Positions 1-5,437 of a stretch of 9,910 bases of DNA are shown piece after piece. This DNA is from a bacterium. Its GTDB lineage: Bacteria > Cyanobacteriota > Vampirovibrionia > Obscuribacterales > Obscuribacteraceae. Location of the stretch: NCBI GenBank assembly GCA_030431355.1, contig JAUIJG010000189.1:1-9910 (forward strand), written 5' to 3'. The position numbers and the translations under genes are program-made. Numbering within the stretch: position 1 is the stretch's first letter; every line of letters begins with the position of its first letter. The notes beneath the pieces were generated by a model. It had not been told where the DNA came from and made no database searches. It saw only the letters and a list, made by a program, of their open reading frames with translations.

Positions 1-653
1 CCGAGATCCACACCCGTTCTCCCAAAATGCTCGACGAATGGACCCGCGAGGTGGTTATGCCCCTTGCTGCGTTCCTCCATGATATCGGCCGTGCCATCAG
101 CGTTGAAGAACACGACAAAGCCGGCGCCAAATGGTCCCTGGACTATCTGCAGAAGCTCAGCCTCCCGGATGACAATGAAACCCTTCCCCTGGAAGTGGTG
201 AAACGCATCTGCCGGATTATCGCCTGTCATCGATCCCGAGTGGTGCACAAGCTCGACTTCAATGATCCTGCCTGGGCGATTGTCGTTCTCGCCGATAAGT
301 GTGTCGGCGACGAAGAGAGAGTTCGACCTTTCAGGGCATTCATCCTCTCTCTCCTGACTCCGCTGAGACTCACCTGGATACCCCTTCGTCGAGACGGAGG
401 CGTCCATGACCGAGCAAACTTCGCCATCAAGCGAGCCACGGTAAAGCTGGAAGACACCGAGATTGTTTTGAATATCGACCTTGACCGCCGTGTCTGTTCG
501 CCTTCGCTTGTATACGAACTCTACGGCGACCGCTTCTACGCCTGCGCCAAAGCCTCTCGATTCCTGGGTTTCAACTTCCGCCTTCAGTTCAACGACGAGA
601 AGTATGAGTACAGCAAACCCGCCGGGACATGGTTGAAACTAAAGTTCTCTTGA
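1..653 (+). CDS. HD-domain metal-dependent phosphohydrolase, 5' end outside window
   Basis: The protein carries the metal-binding signature of the HD superfamily. Counting from the ATG at 27, there is an HD doublet (H18-D19 in FLHDIGR), H29, H68 (ACHRS) and D90 (LADK). The family hydrolyses phosphate esters, often of nucleotides or cyclic nucleotides; the substrate here is unknown. The frame is open to the window edge, codons 3-26 reading EIHTRSPK, so the upstream His could be the first metal ligand. The ATG at 27 has no Shine-Dalgarno sequence. I infer that the gene starts upstream and is partial. The region after residue 110 resembles nothing I recognise and contains beta-like segments. Codons strongly favour C/G at the third position. 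The stop TGA is at 651-653 and no clear terminator follows. Confidence in the fold is high; the exact function is open. Confidence 0.85.
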   Translation, partial: EIHTRSPKMLDEWTREVVMPLAAFLHDIGRAISVEEHDKAGAKWSLDYLQKLSLPDDNETLPLEVVKRICRIIACHRSRVVHKLDFNDPAWAIVVLADKCVGDEERVRPFRAFILSLLTPLRLTWIPLRRDGGVHDRANFAIKRATVKLEDTEIVLNIDLDRRVCSPSLVYELYGDRFYACAKASRFLGFNFRLQFNDEKYEYSKPAGTWLKLKFS

Positions 654-835
654 TACCAGCAGGCAAGGTCCGGCTCTGAAACCGATAAGAACATATCCAG
701 CTAAAACATGCTTTCGATAAGTGCGTTCCGGGGAAGATGTAGCTTGAACACTGCAACACGCAGAGTCAAGACTATTCTTCCCTGGATTTGCTCTTATTTT
801 TTCAATTGCTTTCTATTATATTGCTTAGTATTTTC
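654..835. other. Intergenic leader to the 14-bp repeat
   Basis: No gene is visible. The last 50 bases (about 786-835) are very T/A-rich with tracts such as TTATTTTTTC and TATTATATTG. They contain promoter-like hexamers, but no pair with good spacing that I would call. Confidence 0.4.
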
Positions 836-1017
836 GAAGAACTAAAACAGAAGTACTAACACAGAAGAACTAACACAGGAGTACCGACACAAAAGTACCG
901 ACATAGGAGTACCGACACCGGAGTACTGACACCGGAGTACTGACACCGGAGTACTGACACCGGAGTACTGACACCGGAGTACTGACACCGGAGTACTGAC
1001 ACCAGAGAACAAAACAA
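836..1017. repeat. 14-bp tandem repeat, about 13 units
   Basis: Thirteen contiguous 14-bp units run from 836 to 1017. Units 920-1003 are six identical copies of GGAGTACTGACACC. The units before them (836-919) diverge stepwise: GAAGAACTAAAACA, GAAGTACTAACACA, GAAGAACTAACACA, GGAGTACCGACACA, AAAGTACCGACATA, GGAGTACCGACACC. The final unit (1004-1017) is again degenerate. Each core unit contains the palindrome AGTACT. The period is not a multiple of three, so translation would cycle through all frames and coding is unlikely. Confidence 0.93.
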
Positions 1018-1586
1018 GAGAGCATATGCTCGATCATGACTGTTCAGGCGATAAAGCGACGAAGTCTTCAGTCATAGGCAACTAGCTTTGTTGAAGCTAC
1101 TCTCTGCCCTTATCACTCCAAATTGCAAATGGTCTCAAGTTCGTACATGTAGTAATTGCTGCCTGCTTTCATAACTTTTCCAAACTGTCTGTCCAGGTTT
1201 CGCCAGTATCGCTAACCGATTTCGCCGGTAAAGTCACTTCAAATTGTTAATCGACTAATCAGCAAAAACCTGACCCTGCGGCAGATTACCCCGGTTGTAA
1301 AGAGAGCGAAATATTTCCAACCAAGGGCTATATTATGTTATCAAGAGATACTTATTCTTTGTTTCCTCGAGGATTTAACCCCAAAAGCGCTACCAGTTCA
1401 TCAAGACAAGAGATCTAAATCCTCGGCTGAGCCGAAAGGCATCCTACTGCAATTGCGCCGTTGAACTTCTTCGTTCCTACTTTGTTGAAATTCTTCGGTG
1501 AGCTGAACCTGGGTCCCCCCGGACCTGTTAATGAAATCGTGCTCTATTCCTCAGAGAGTCGAGCATTAATCCAGTGGTGATACAGA
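1018..1586. other. Gene-free region upstream of the PspC gene
   Basis: I see no gene in this roughly 570-base stretch. Small elements are a perfect 12-bp palindrome GAGCATATGCTC (1020-1031) directly after the repeat; a hairpin TAGCTT-TGTTG-AAGCTA (1083-1099); a hairpin TCGGCT-G-AGCCGA (1423-1435); a near-perfect direct repeat GTTGAACTTCTTCG / GTTGAAATTCTTCG (1460-1473 and 1484-1497); and a GC hairpin GGTCC-CCCC-GGACC (1512-1525) about 60 bases before the PspC start. None has a clear function. Confidence 0.45.
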
Positions 1587-1913
1587 ATGACACTTACCCA
1601 TGCCTTCATCTACCTCCTCATCTCGTTCCTCGTCTGCGTGTTCATCGCCAATCGTCGCGTCGAGCGGGACATGAAGAACAAGCTGTTCGGCGGCGTTTGC
1701 TCGGGCATCGCCAATCGTTTCGGGGTTCCGATCGACACCGTTCGCCTCATCTTCGTTCTCTTCAGCCCCACCACCATCCCCATGATCGTCTACGCGGCCT
1801 GCTACTTCACGCAGCCCGAGGGTTCGGCCACCGCCGACTCCGAGGCCACCGCCGCCTCCGAGGTCACCGCCGCCTCCGAGGTAACCGCCGCCTCCGAGGT
1901 CACCGCCGCCTGA
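1587..1913 (+). CDS. PspC-domain small membrane protein with repetitive C-terminal tail
   Basis: This is a 108-residue inner-membrane protein. Residues 5-21 form a hydrophobic helix. Residues 30-77 match the PspC domain pattern (KLFGGVCSGIANRFGVPIDTVR followed by a second membrane helix at about 54-74). In the phage-shock system PspC is a membrane sensor of envelope stress, but stand-alone PspC-domain proteins are common and mostly uncharacterised; no other psp gene is present here. The ATG at 1587 is preceded by GGTGA (1576-1580) at 6-nt spacing. The tail after residue 80 is four and a half copies of a six-residue acidic/Ala/Thr motif (consensus S-E-V-T-A-A) encoded by an 18-bp DNA repeat. 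Codon use is extremely C/G-ending, unlike the flanking DNA. The domain assignment is confident; the role is not. Confidence 0.85.
   Translation: MTLTHAFIYLLISFLVCVFIANRRVERDMKNKLFGGVCSGIANRFGVPIDTVRLIFVLFSPTTIPMIVYAACYFTQPEGSATADSEATAASEVTAASEVTAASEVTAA
1827..1910 (+). repeat. 18-bp in-frame coding repeat in the PspC tail
   Basis: Successive units close to GAGGTCACCGCCGCCTCC encode S-E-(V/A)-T-A-A. The first unit is the most divergent (ATADSE) and the later ones are nearly identical. The period is a multiple of three, so copy-number change would lengthen or shorten the tail without a frameshift. Confidence 0.85.
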
Positions 1914-1925
1914 AGTCAGGCATCA

Positions 1926-1955
1926 TCTGGGCAGCCTCCTTCTGGGCAGCCACAA
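1926..1955. repeat. Two copies of a 15-bp direct repeat after PspC
   Basis: TCTGGGCAGCC occurs twice 15 bases apart, 13 bases past the PspC stop. It is short and probably a slippage product; no function is inferred. Confidence 0.55.
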
Positions 1956-1989
1956 CCTGAGTCTTAAGAGCAAATACAAAATCTCGACC

Positions 1990-2043
1990 AGGTTATAAAA
2001 CCTACCAACGCGGCAACACTGTCGCGTTGGTCCAACAGATTGG
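1990..2043. terminator. Three abutting stem-loops after pspC
   Basis: Three inverted repeats lie end to end: AGGTT-ATAA-AACCT (1990-2003), ACCAACGCG / CGCGTTGGT with a 10-nt loop (2004-2031), and CCAA-CAGA-TTGG (2032-2043). A T-rich stretch follows at 2053-2063. The nine-pair middle stem is the strongest. The position about 80 bases after the PspC stop suits transcription termination or a 3' RNA stabiliser, but there is no immediate U tract. Confidence 0.45.
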
Positions 2044-2113
2044 AAGCCAGCCTTATTTTTCTTCTGGGATTTGCAACTATATATTAGAGTATAAGAAGCT
2101 CTTGAAGGCAAGA

Positions 2114-2545
2114 AATATGCCAGTTTGGCATTGGATTCTCCCGATTCTCTTGCCAAAATGGCATAAACACCTGCCCCTTCCTGCGAATATGCCAGTTTGG
2201 CATTGGATTCTCCCATTTCTCTTGCCAAAATGGCATAAACACCTGCCCCTTCCTGCGAATATGCCAGTTTGGCATTGGATTCTCCCAATTCTCTTGCCAA
2301 AATGGCATAAACACCTGCCCCTTCCTGCGAATATGCCAGTTTGGCATTGGATTCTCCCGATTCTCTTGCCAAAATGGCATAAACACCTGCCCCTTCCTGC
2401 GAATATGCCAGTTTGGCATTGGATTCTCCCAATTCTCTTGCCAAAATGGCATAAACACCTGCCCCTTCCTGCGAATATGCCAGTTTGGCATTGGATTCTC
2501 CCAATTCTCTTGCCAAAATGGCATAAACATCTGCTCCTTGCTTCT
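2114..2545. repeat. Six tandem copies of a 72-bp hairpin unit
   Basis: Copies start at 2114, 2186, 2258, 2330, 2402 and 2474. Only the far 3' end of copy 6 degenerates. In each unit the arm TATGCCAGTTTGGCA (2116-2130 in copy 1) pairs with TGCCAAAATGGCATA (2151-2165): 13 of 15 positions pair, around a 20-nt pyrimidine-rich loop. A 22-nt linker (2166-2187) follows. Each arm can also fold alone (ATGCCA-GTT-TGGCAT and TGCCA-AAA-TGGCA). Copies 1-5 differ only at two adjacent loop bases (GA, AT, AA, GA, AA; copy 6 AA). Because 72 is divisible by three and the unit lacks stops, reading frames stay open on both strands, but none has a credible start site, so I treat the array as non-coding. Confidence 0.95.
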
Positions 2546-2564
2546 GTCCATGGTCTCCGCTTCT

Positions 2565-2665
2565 AGCTCTGCCTCCGCACTACAGGCTCTGCCTCTGCAC
2601 TCCAGGCTCTGCCTCTGCGCCCCCGGCTCTGCCTCTGCACCCCAGCGCTCTGCCTCTGCGCCCCC
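2565..2665. repeat. 20-bp tandem repeat, five units
   Basis: Five units of consensus GGCTCTGCCTCTGC followed by a variable six bases (ACTACA, ACTCCA, GCCCCC, ACCCCA, GCCCCC). The first unit is divergent and the last has one extra base. The unit carries CTCTGC doublets and is pyrimidine-rich on the plus strand. It is unrelated in sequence to the adjoining 72-bp unit. The period breaks reading frame, so it is probably non-coding. Confidence 0.85.
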
Positions 2666-2689
2666 GGCTATCTCTTCGACCTTAGCCCT

Positions 2690-2717
2690 TTTGCAGCATT
2701 TTACTATGCCATATAAT
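2690..2717 (+). promoter_or_regulatory. Candidate sigma70 promoter upstream of a hairpin
   Basis: A perfect TATAAT -10 (2712-2717) lies behind TTTGCA (2690-2695, 16-nt spacer) or TTGCAG (2691-2696, 15-nt spacer). A start near 2724 would read rightward into the hairpin at 2758-2807. There is no gene on the plus strand for this promoter. Confidence 0.45.
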
Positions 2718-2723
2718 ATTCAC

Positions 2724-2810
2724 AACACAAAAAAAATTGAAAACGCAGGAAGGTAGCAAGCAACCCAGTCACCAGTAGAGTTTCTACTTTTCGGGACCGG
2801 GTTGCTTTTG
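2724..2810 (+). ncRNA. Candidate small RNA, about 85 nt
   Basis: The stretch begins at the start point expected from the TATAAT at 2712-2717 and ends in a strong nested hairpin with a T tract. It contains an A run (2729-2736), a purine-rich GCAGGAAGG segment (2746-2753) that would be unpaired, and then the terminator-like structure. No ORF with a start signal lies inside. It matches no RNA family I can recognise. It could equally be a promoter remnant followed by the terminator of the minus-strand bfd gene. Confidence 0.35.
2758..2809. terminator. Nested hairpin terminator between repeats and bfd
   Basis: The outer stem AAGCAACCC (2758-2766) pairs with GGGTTGCTT (2799-2807). After one A/C mismatch, GTC (2768-2770) pairs with GAC (2795-2797). 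An inner stem AGTAGA-GTT-TCTACT (2774-2788) sits in the loop. On the plus strand TTTTGCATTTT follows, a reasonable U-rich tail. On the minus strand it lies about 50 bases past the bfd stop, with only a distant T run, so it fits plus-strand termination better. Confidence 0.6.
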
Positions 2811-2856
2811 CATTTTCAAAGGAAAGCGGATCAGGAACTTGAAGCCTGTGTTCTGA

Positions 2857-3057
2857 CTAAGAAGAATCTTTCTGATCTCCTGCGTTTGCCTGTTCGGCCT
2901 TGGCCTTATCAAAGACCTCCTTCGCATGGACCGCACAGATTCCACAATTAGTACAACACTTCAGCTCCTGGCAAAGCTCCCGGAACGTTCGAGCACCGGA
3001 AGCTACCGACTGTTTGATCTGCCCGTCGGTAACTGCAAAACAGCTGCATATGTACAT
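2857..3057 (-). CDS. bfd: Bacterioferritin-associated ferredoxin (Bfd-like [2Fe-2S])
   Basis: This 66-residue protein begins MYICSC and carries NCGIC at residues 37-41. It thus reproduces the CxC...CxxC cluster ligands of Bfd (E. coli Bfd begins MYVCLC and has QCGKC). Bfd accepts electrons from an NADPH-ferredoxin reductase and passes them to bacterioferritin to release stored iron; the BFD-like domain also occurs in other redox proteins. An in-frame GTG at 3066 overlaps the ribosome site. AGGAGG (3066-3071) is ideally spaced, 8 nt, from the ATG at 3057, so I choose that start. Two extra cysteines (LKCCTNC) sit beside the ligands. The charged C-terminal tail is longer than the core fold needs. 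No bacterioferritin gene is in the window. The upstream membrane-protein gene ends about 50 bases away, suggesting co-transcription. Confidence 0.85.
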   Translation of the reverse strand: MYICSCFAVTDGQIKQSVASGARTFRELCQELKCCTNCGICAVHAKEVFDKAKAEQANAGDQKDSS

Positions 3058-3065
3058 ACTGTTCA

Positions 3066-3071
3066 CCTCCT
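3066..3071 (-). promoter_or_regulatory. Strong Shine-Dalgarno of bfd
   Basis: AGGAGG on the minus strand lies 8 nt before the ATG at 3057 and overlaps the alternative GTG at 3066, which rules that GTG out as the main start. Confidence 0.75.
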
Positions 3072-3111
3072 GTGGTGTTCAGTTTCTGCCTGTATCAGGG
3101 ATTCAGGCAAA

Positions 3112-3504
3112 TCAATTGCGACTTTCGCTCAGCACTTTGGCGCGAAGGCGAAGACCTGTATTGAGCAACCAGATTCCCAGAAGCATGAAGGTGACGACCA
3201 GAATTTGGGTGGTAGTCCTTCCTTCGCTGAGATATCCCACGGCAACGGCTCCACTGACTGCAAGGCTGAGGTAGGAAATTCCACCTGAGATGCGCCAGAG
3301 ATAAGCTGCTTTGAGATTCTTTCCGGTTGCGATTACAAAACCGATAATTCCTCCGATGGCGGTTACAAGAGCAATCGCACCGAAGGTAAGCATAAGAGGC
3401 ACCGCGATGGTGTCTATCAATTCGTGTATTTGCATGGCTGTCTCCAGGCTTATTGCCGGTACCAAAACACCTAAACCAAAGAACAGCTCTATCAACCACG
3501 CCAT
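3112..3504 (-). CDS. Small multi-pass membrane protein of unknown function
   Basis: I do not recognise a family. The 130 residues show hydrophobic segments at about 3-20 (WLIELFFGLGVLVPA), 31-58 (IAVPLMLTFGAIALVTAIGG region), 73-92 and 99-117. This suggests three or four membrane helices with a short basic C-terminus. The ATG at 3504 has no Shine-Dalgarno. An internal ATG at 3435 (Met24, MQIHELID) has GGAG at 3442-3445 with 6-nt spacing and would give a 107-residue, three-helix protein; this is a serious alternative start. The gene lies just upstream of bfd on the same strand with a gap of about 50 bases, so the two may share a transcript. A link to iron handling rests only on that neighbourhood. 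Confidence 0.65.
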   Translation of the reverse strand: MAWLIELFFGLGVLVPAISLETAMQIHELIDTIAVPLMLTFGAIALVTAIGGIIGFVIATGKNLKAAYLWRISGGISYLSLAVSGAVAVGYLSEGRTTTQILVVTFMLLGIWLLNTGLRLRAKVLSESRN

Positions 3505-3781
3505 TTACAGGGCTCGATAGGGCGATAGGACACTGGTGTTTAGTTGCTTTTGGTTATGTTGGCTGTTGGTTAAAAAAGAATAGAGACGATACTTTGATTA
3601 TTCAGAACAAAGAGCCATGAAGCCTATTTGAATTAAATTAATAAGCAGGTTTGAACGGCGTCAAAACAAGGTGAGCCGCGCCTAAGAATGGGCAAATGAT
3701 GCAAACCCTCTTGCCTCTTCCGAAGACAAGGCGGTCTTCCAATTCGAAATATTGTCACTGGCCCAGGTGAGCTAGCAATTC
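3505..3781. other. Intergenic gap with one small hairpin
   Basis: No gene is supported. A perfect inverted repeat GAAGAC-AAGGCG-GTCTTC (3722-3739) lies about 45 bases past the stop of the minus-strand gene that ends at 3782. It could be a weak terminator but lacks a T tract on either side. The A/T-rich stretch 3530-3650 probably holds the promoter of the membrane-protein/bfd pair, but I cannot pick convincing hexamers. Confidence 0.35.
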
Positions 3782-4435
3782 CTAAACGCCTTTCACAAGG
3801 GGGGAATCCTGGAAGCATATGCCGGCGCTAACCTCAGCAAAAAATGCCTGCCTGAATTCGGTCCAGGAAATTTTCTCCCGTTTCACCAGATTGCGGCCGA
3901 AGTCTATGGCGGCAAGCTCTCCAGGAGTGAATAGATTGAGACGCTTTAACAGTCCTACCAACTCCCAATCTCCGCTGAGAAGCTTGTCCTTCAACTCCAA
4001 CTCCTGATCGCGATCGATTAATTTCCAGGAGAGAAGCAAACTTAGAAGAGCAATGTTGAAGTCCGAAGGAGGACGAAAATCAATTATTTCGGAGCTATCC
4101 GCCGCAGCACTGTCACCTTTAGGGGAACTTCCTCCCAGAGGAGAGAAATCGGGACTATTGCCCTCTTCGATGGCTCTCAGGTGTTGTCTCTTTTTGAGAG
4201 TAGACTTTGGTGCCAATTTGATTGTGTCACCATCAAGACATTCAAAACAAACTTCTAGCCTGGTACCATCGGCGATATCTAGTGGTGATGGATAAAATCC
4301 ATCTCCCTCCGAAGAGCCCCCAGTGGCAAGCTTAACCTTGTAGCCCGAAGTATTGCCATCCATAGCTTTTCCGACAACCCGACCTGTAAGCAGGTCGCCT
4401 ACCTCAAAGTCTACTTTCTTGGATTTTTCAGTCAT
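3782..4435 (-). CDS. Hypothetical protein with S1/OB-like N-terminus and helical C-terminus
   Basis: No family is recognised with certainty. Residues 12-76 (VGDLLTGRVVGKAMDG, GYKVKL, GFYPSP, GTRLEVCFE) follow the spacing of an S1-type OB fold: G-x-V near the start, a GY-V-L strand, G-F-x-P, then a G-x-x-x-x-V-x-F strand. This would suggest RNA or ssDNA binding. Residues 90-120 are a Gly/Ser/Pro/Asp-rich linker. Residues 123-205 are amphipathic helices with a repeated pattern (WKLIDRDQELELK; LNLFTPGELAAIDFG), loosely like the G-L-I-T-x-x-x-L motifs of type II/IV secretion ATPase N-domains. There is no signal peptide or membrane helix, so it is probably cytoplasmic. The ATG at 4435 has only a weak GAAAG site. 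It is divergently oriented to the SDR gene across 186 bases. Confidence 0.65.
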   Translation of the reverse strand: MTEKSKKVDFEVGDLLTGRVVGKAMDGNTSGYKVKLATGGSSEGDGFYPSPLDIADGTRLEVCFECLDGDTIKLAPKSTLKKRQHLRAIEEGNSPDFSPLGGSSPKGDSAAADSSEIIDFRPPSDFNIALLSLLLSWKLIDRDQELELKDKLLSGDWELVGLLKRLNLFTPGELAAIDFGRNLVKREKISWTEFRQAFFAEVSAGICFQDSPLVKGV

Positions 4436-4561
4436 CTTTCAAACCGACAGGAAATTTGAAACAAGACTAGCTCAATAGAGCACAAATGTCTAAGCCCCCC
4501 ATAAATAGATCAACAAAAGAGGATATCCCTTTCCAGGTCAGGCTCTACGCCATTACAATGC

Positions 4562-4613
4562 TATACTATAAATATATGTTCCAGCCCATGCAGTCAAACA
4601 TCAATTTAGAGGA
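4562..4613 (+). promoter_or_regulatory. AT-rich promoter region and ribosome site of the SDR gene
   Basis: TATACTATAAATATATG (4562-4578) contains overlapping -10-like hexamers, but no good -35 is seen. AGAGGA (4608-4613) is a good Shine-Dalgarno, 8 nt before the GTG start at 4622, and decides that start. Confidence 0.4.
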
Positions 4614-4621
4614 TTAGATTA

Positions 4622-5395
4622 GTGAAAAATATCGCACTGGTAACAGGAGCATCGAGCGGAATAGGGCTGGAACTGGCTAAAGTTCACGCGTCTAAAGGTG
4701 GAGACTTGATTCTGGTAGCCCGGCGCAACGATAGGCTCAACGAAGTAAAAGAAAAAATCTTAGAAAAGTACGGTGTCGAAGTTGAGATCATCGTCAAAGA
4801 CCTGGCCGCAGATGGAGCCGGTAAAGAGCTTTACGAAGAGATAAAAGAACGTGGTCACAGGGTGGAATACCTGATCAATAACGCCGGATTCGGCGGTCAT
4901 GGATACTTTTATGAAAGAGAATGGAAGCGGGACCATGACATGATCGTTCTGAACATCCTGACCTTAACCGAACTGACTCGCATGTTTCTTCCCGAGATGG
5001 TGGAACGAGGCAGCGGCAGAATTTTAAATGTAGCTTCCATGGCGGGTTTTATTCCTGGCCCTTTCCAGGCTGTCTATTACGCCACCAAAGCCTTCGTGCT
5101 CTCATTCAGTGAAGCCATCGCTTCTGAGCTTGATGGATCCGGAGTGACGGTGACCGCTTTATGTCCCGGTCCGACAAAAACAGAATTTGAAGAAGTCGCC
5201 GATGTGGCAGGTTCCAAAGCTTTCATGATCCAGGCTTCTGTGGAATCGGTGGCACGCTTCGGCTACAAGTCCATGCTCAAAGGTCGCGCGGTAGCGGTTC
5301 CTGGATCGGCTAATCGACTACTGGTCAACTATCTGCTCAGGATGACGCCAAAAAACGTGGCTCGGCGAGTCTCTAAAATGTTGATGGAAAAATAG
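4622..5395 (+). CDS. Short-chain dehydrogenase/reductase, classical SDR (DltE-type)
   Basis: This is a full-length classical SDR of 257 residues. The cofactor loop TGASSGIG is at 8-15, NNAG at 86-89, and the catalytic tetrad is complete: N111, S139 (NVASMAG), Y152 and K156 (YYATK), followed by CPGPT at 181-185. ARRNDRL after the second strand (about 33-39) places arginines where NADP(H)-preferring SDRs bind the 2'-phosphate. It catalyses NAD(P)-dependent oxidation or reduction of a carbonyl or alcohol; the substrate is not predictable. The nearest subfamily by appearance is the COG0300/DltE group. The start is GTG with AGAGGA 8 nt upstream. Residues 228-257 are basic and amphipathic (LLVNYLLRMTPKNVARR) and could touch a membrane. 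The peptidase gene follows after 42 bases. Confidence 0.92.
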   Translation: MKNIALVTGASSGIGLELAKVHASKGGDLILVARRNDRLNEVKEKILEKYGVEVEIIVKDLAADGAGKELYEEIKERGHRVEYLINNAGFGGHGYFYEREWKRDHDMIVLNILTLTELTRMFLPEMVERGSGRILNVASMAGFIPGPFQAVYYATKAFVLSFSEAIASELDGSGVTVTALCPGPTKTEFEEVADVAGSKAFMIQASVESVARFGYKSMLKGRAVAVPGSANRLLVNYLLRMTPKNVARRVSKMLMEK

Positions 5396-5425
5396 TCAGT
5401 TTCAGCCCGATTGAAAATCTCTGCA

Positions 5426-5437
5426 TATAATGTGTTT
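5426..5437 (+). promoter_or_regulatory. Perfect -10 box directly before the peptidase start (possible leaderless transcript)
   Basis: TATAAT at 5426-5431 is followed after only six bases by the ATG at 5438, exactly where transcription would begin. No Shine-Dalgarno precedes this ATG. A matching -35 at 17 nt is poor (CAGCCC at 5403-5408). Confidence 0.4.

Noticed and set aside
1574..1960. Arg/His/Leu-repeat ORF overlapping pspC
   Set aside because: It is an out-of-frame reading of the PspC gene; the PspC frame has the domain match and the ribosome site.
2114..2545. CRISPR array
   Set aside because: Both the palindromic part and the 22-bp linker are identical in all copies; there are no unique spacers and no cas genes.
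1923..2551. Two minus-strand repeat ORFs across the same array
   Set aside because: They are mirror products of the stop-free unit; neither has a credible start or any non-repeat domain.
2027..2566. Repeat protein on the plus strand reading N-M-P-V-W-H-W units through the 72-bp array
   Set aside because: It starts at a TTG inside a hairpin with no ribosome site. Openness follows from a stop-free 72-bp unit, the minus strand is equally open in two frames, and the variable loop bases include an Ile-to-Phe change without a synonymous bias.
2538..2756. Small Ser/Ala/Leu-rich ORF over the 20-bp repeat
   Set aside because: Low-complexity translation of a repeat whose period is not a multiple of three; no ribosome site.
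3633..3818. 61-codon minus-strand ORF overlapping the end of the S1-like gene
   Set aside because: No ribosome site, overlaps a better-supported gene, and has Pro/Arg-rich, gene-unlike composition.
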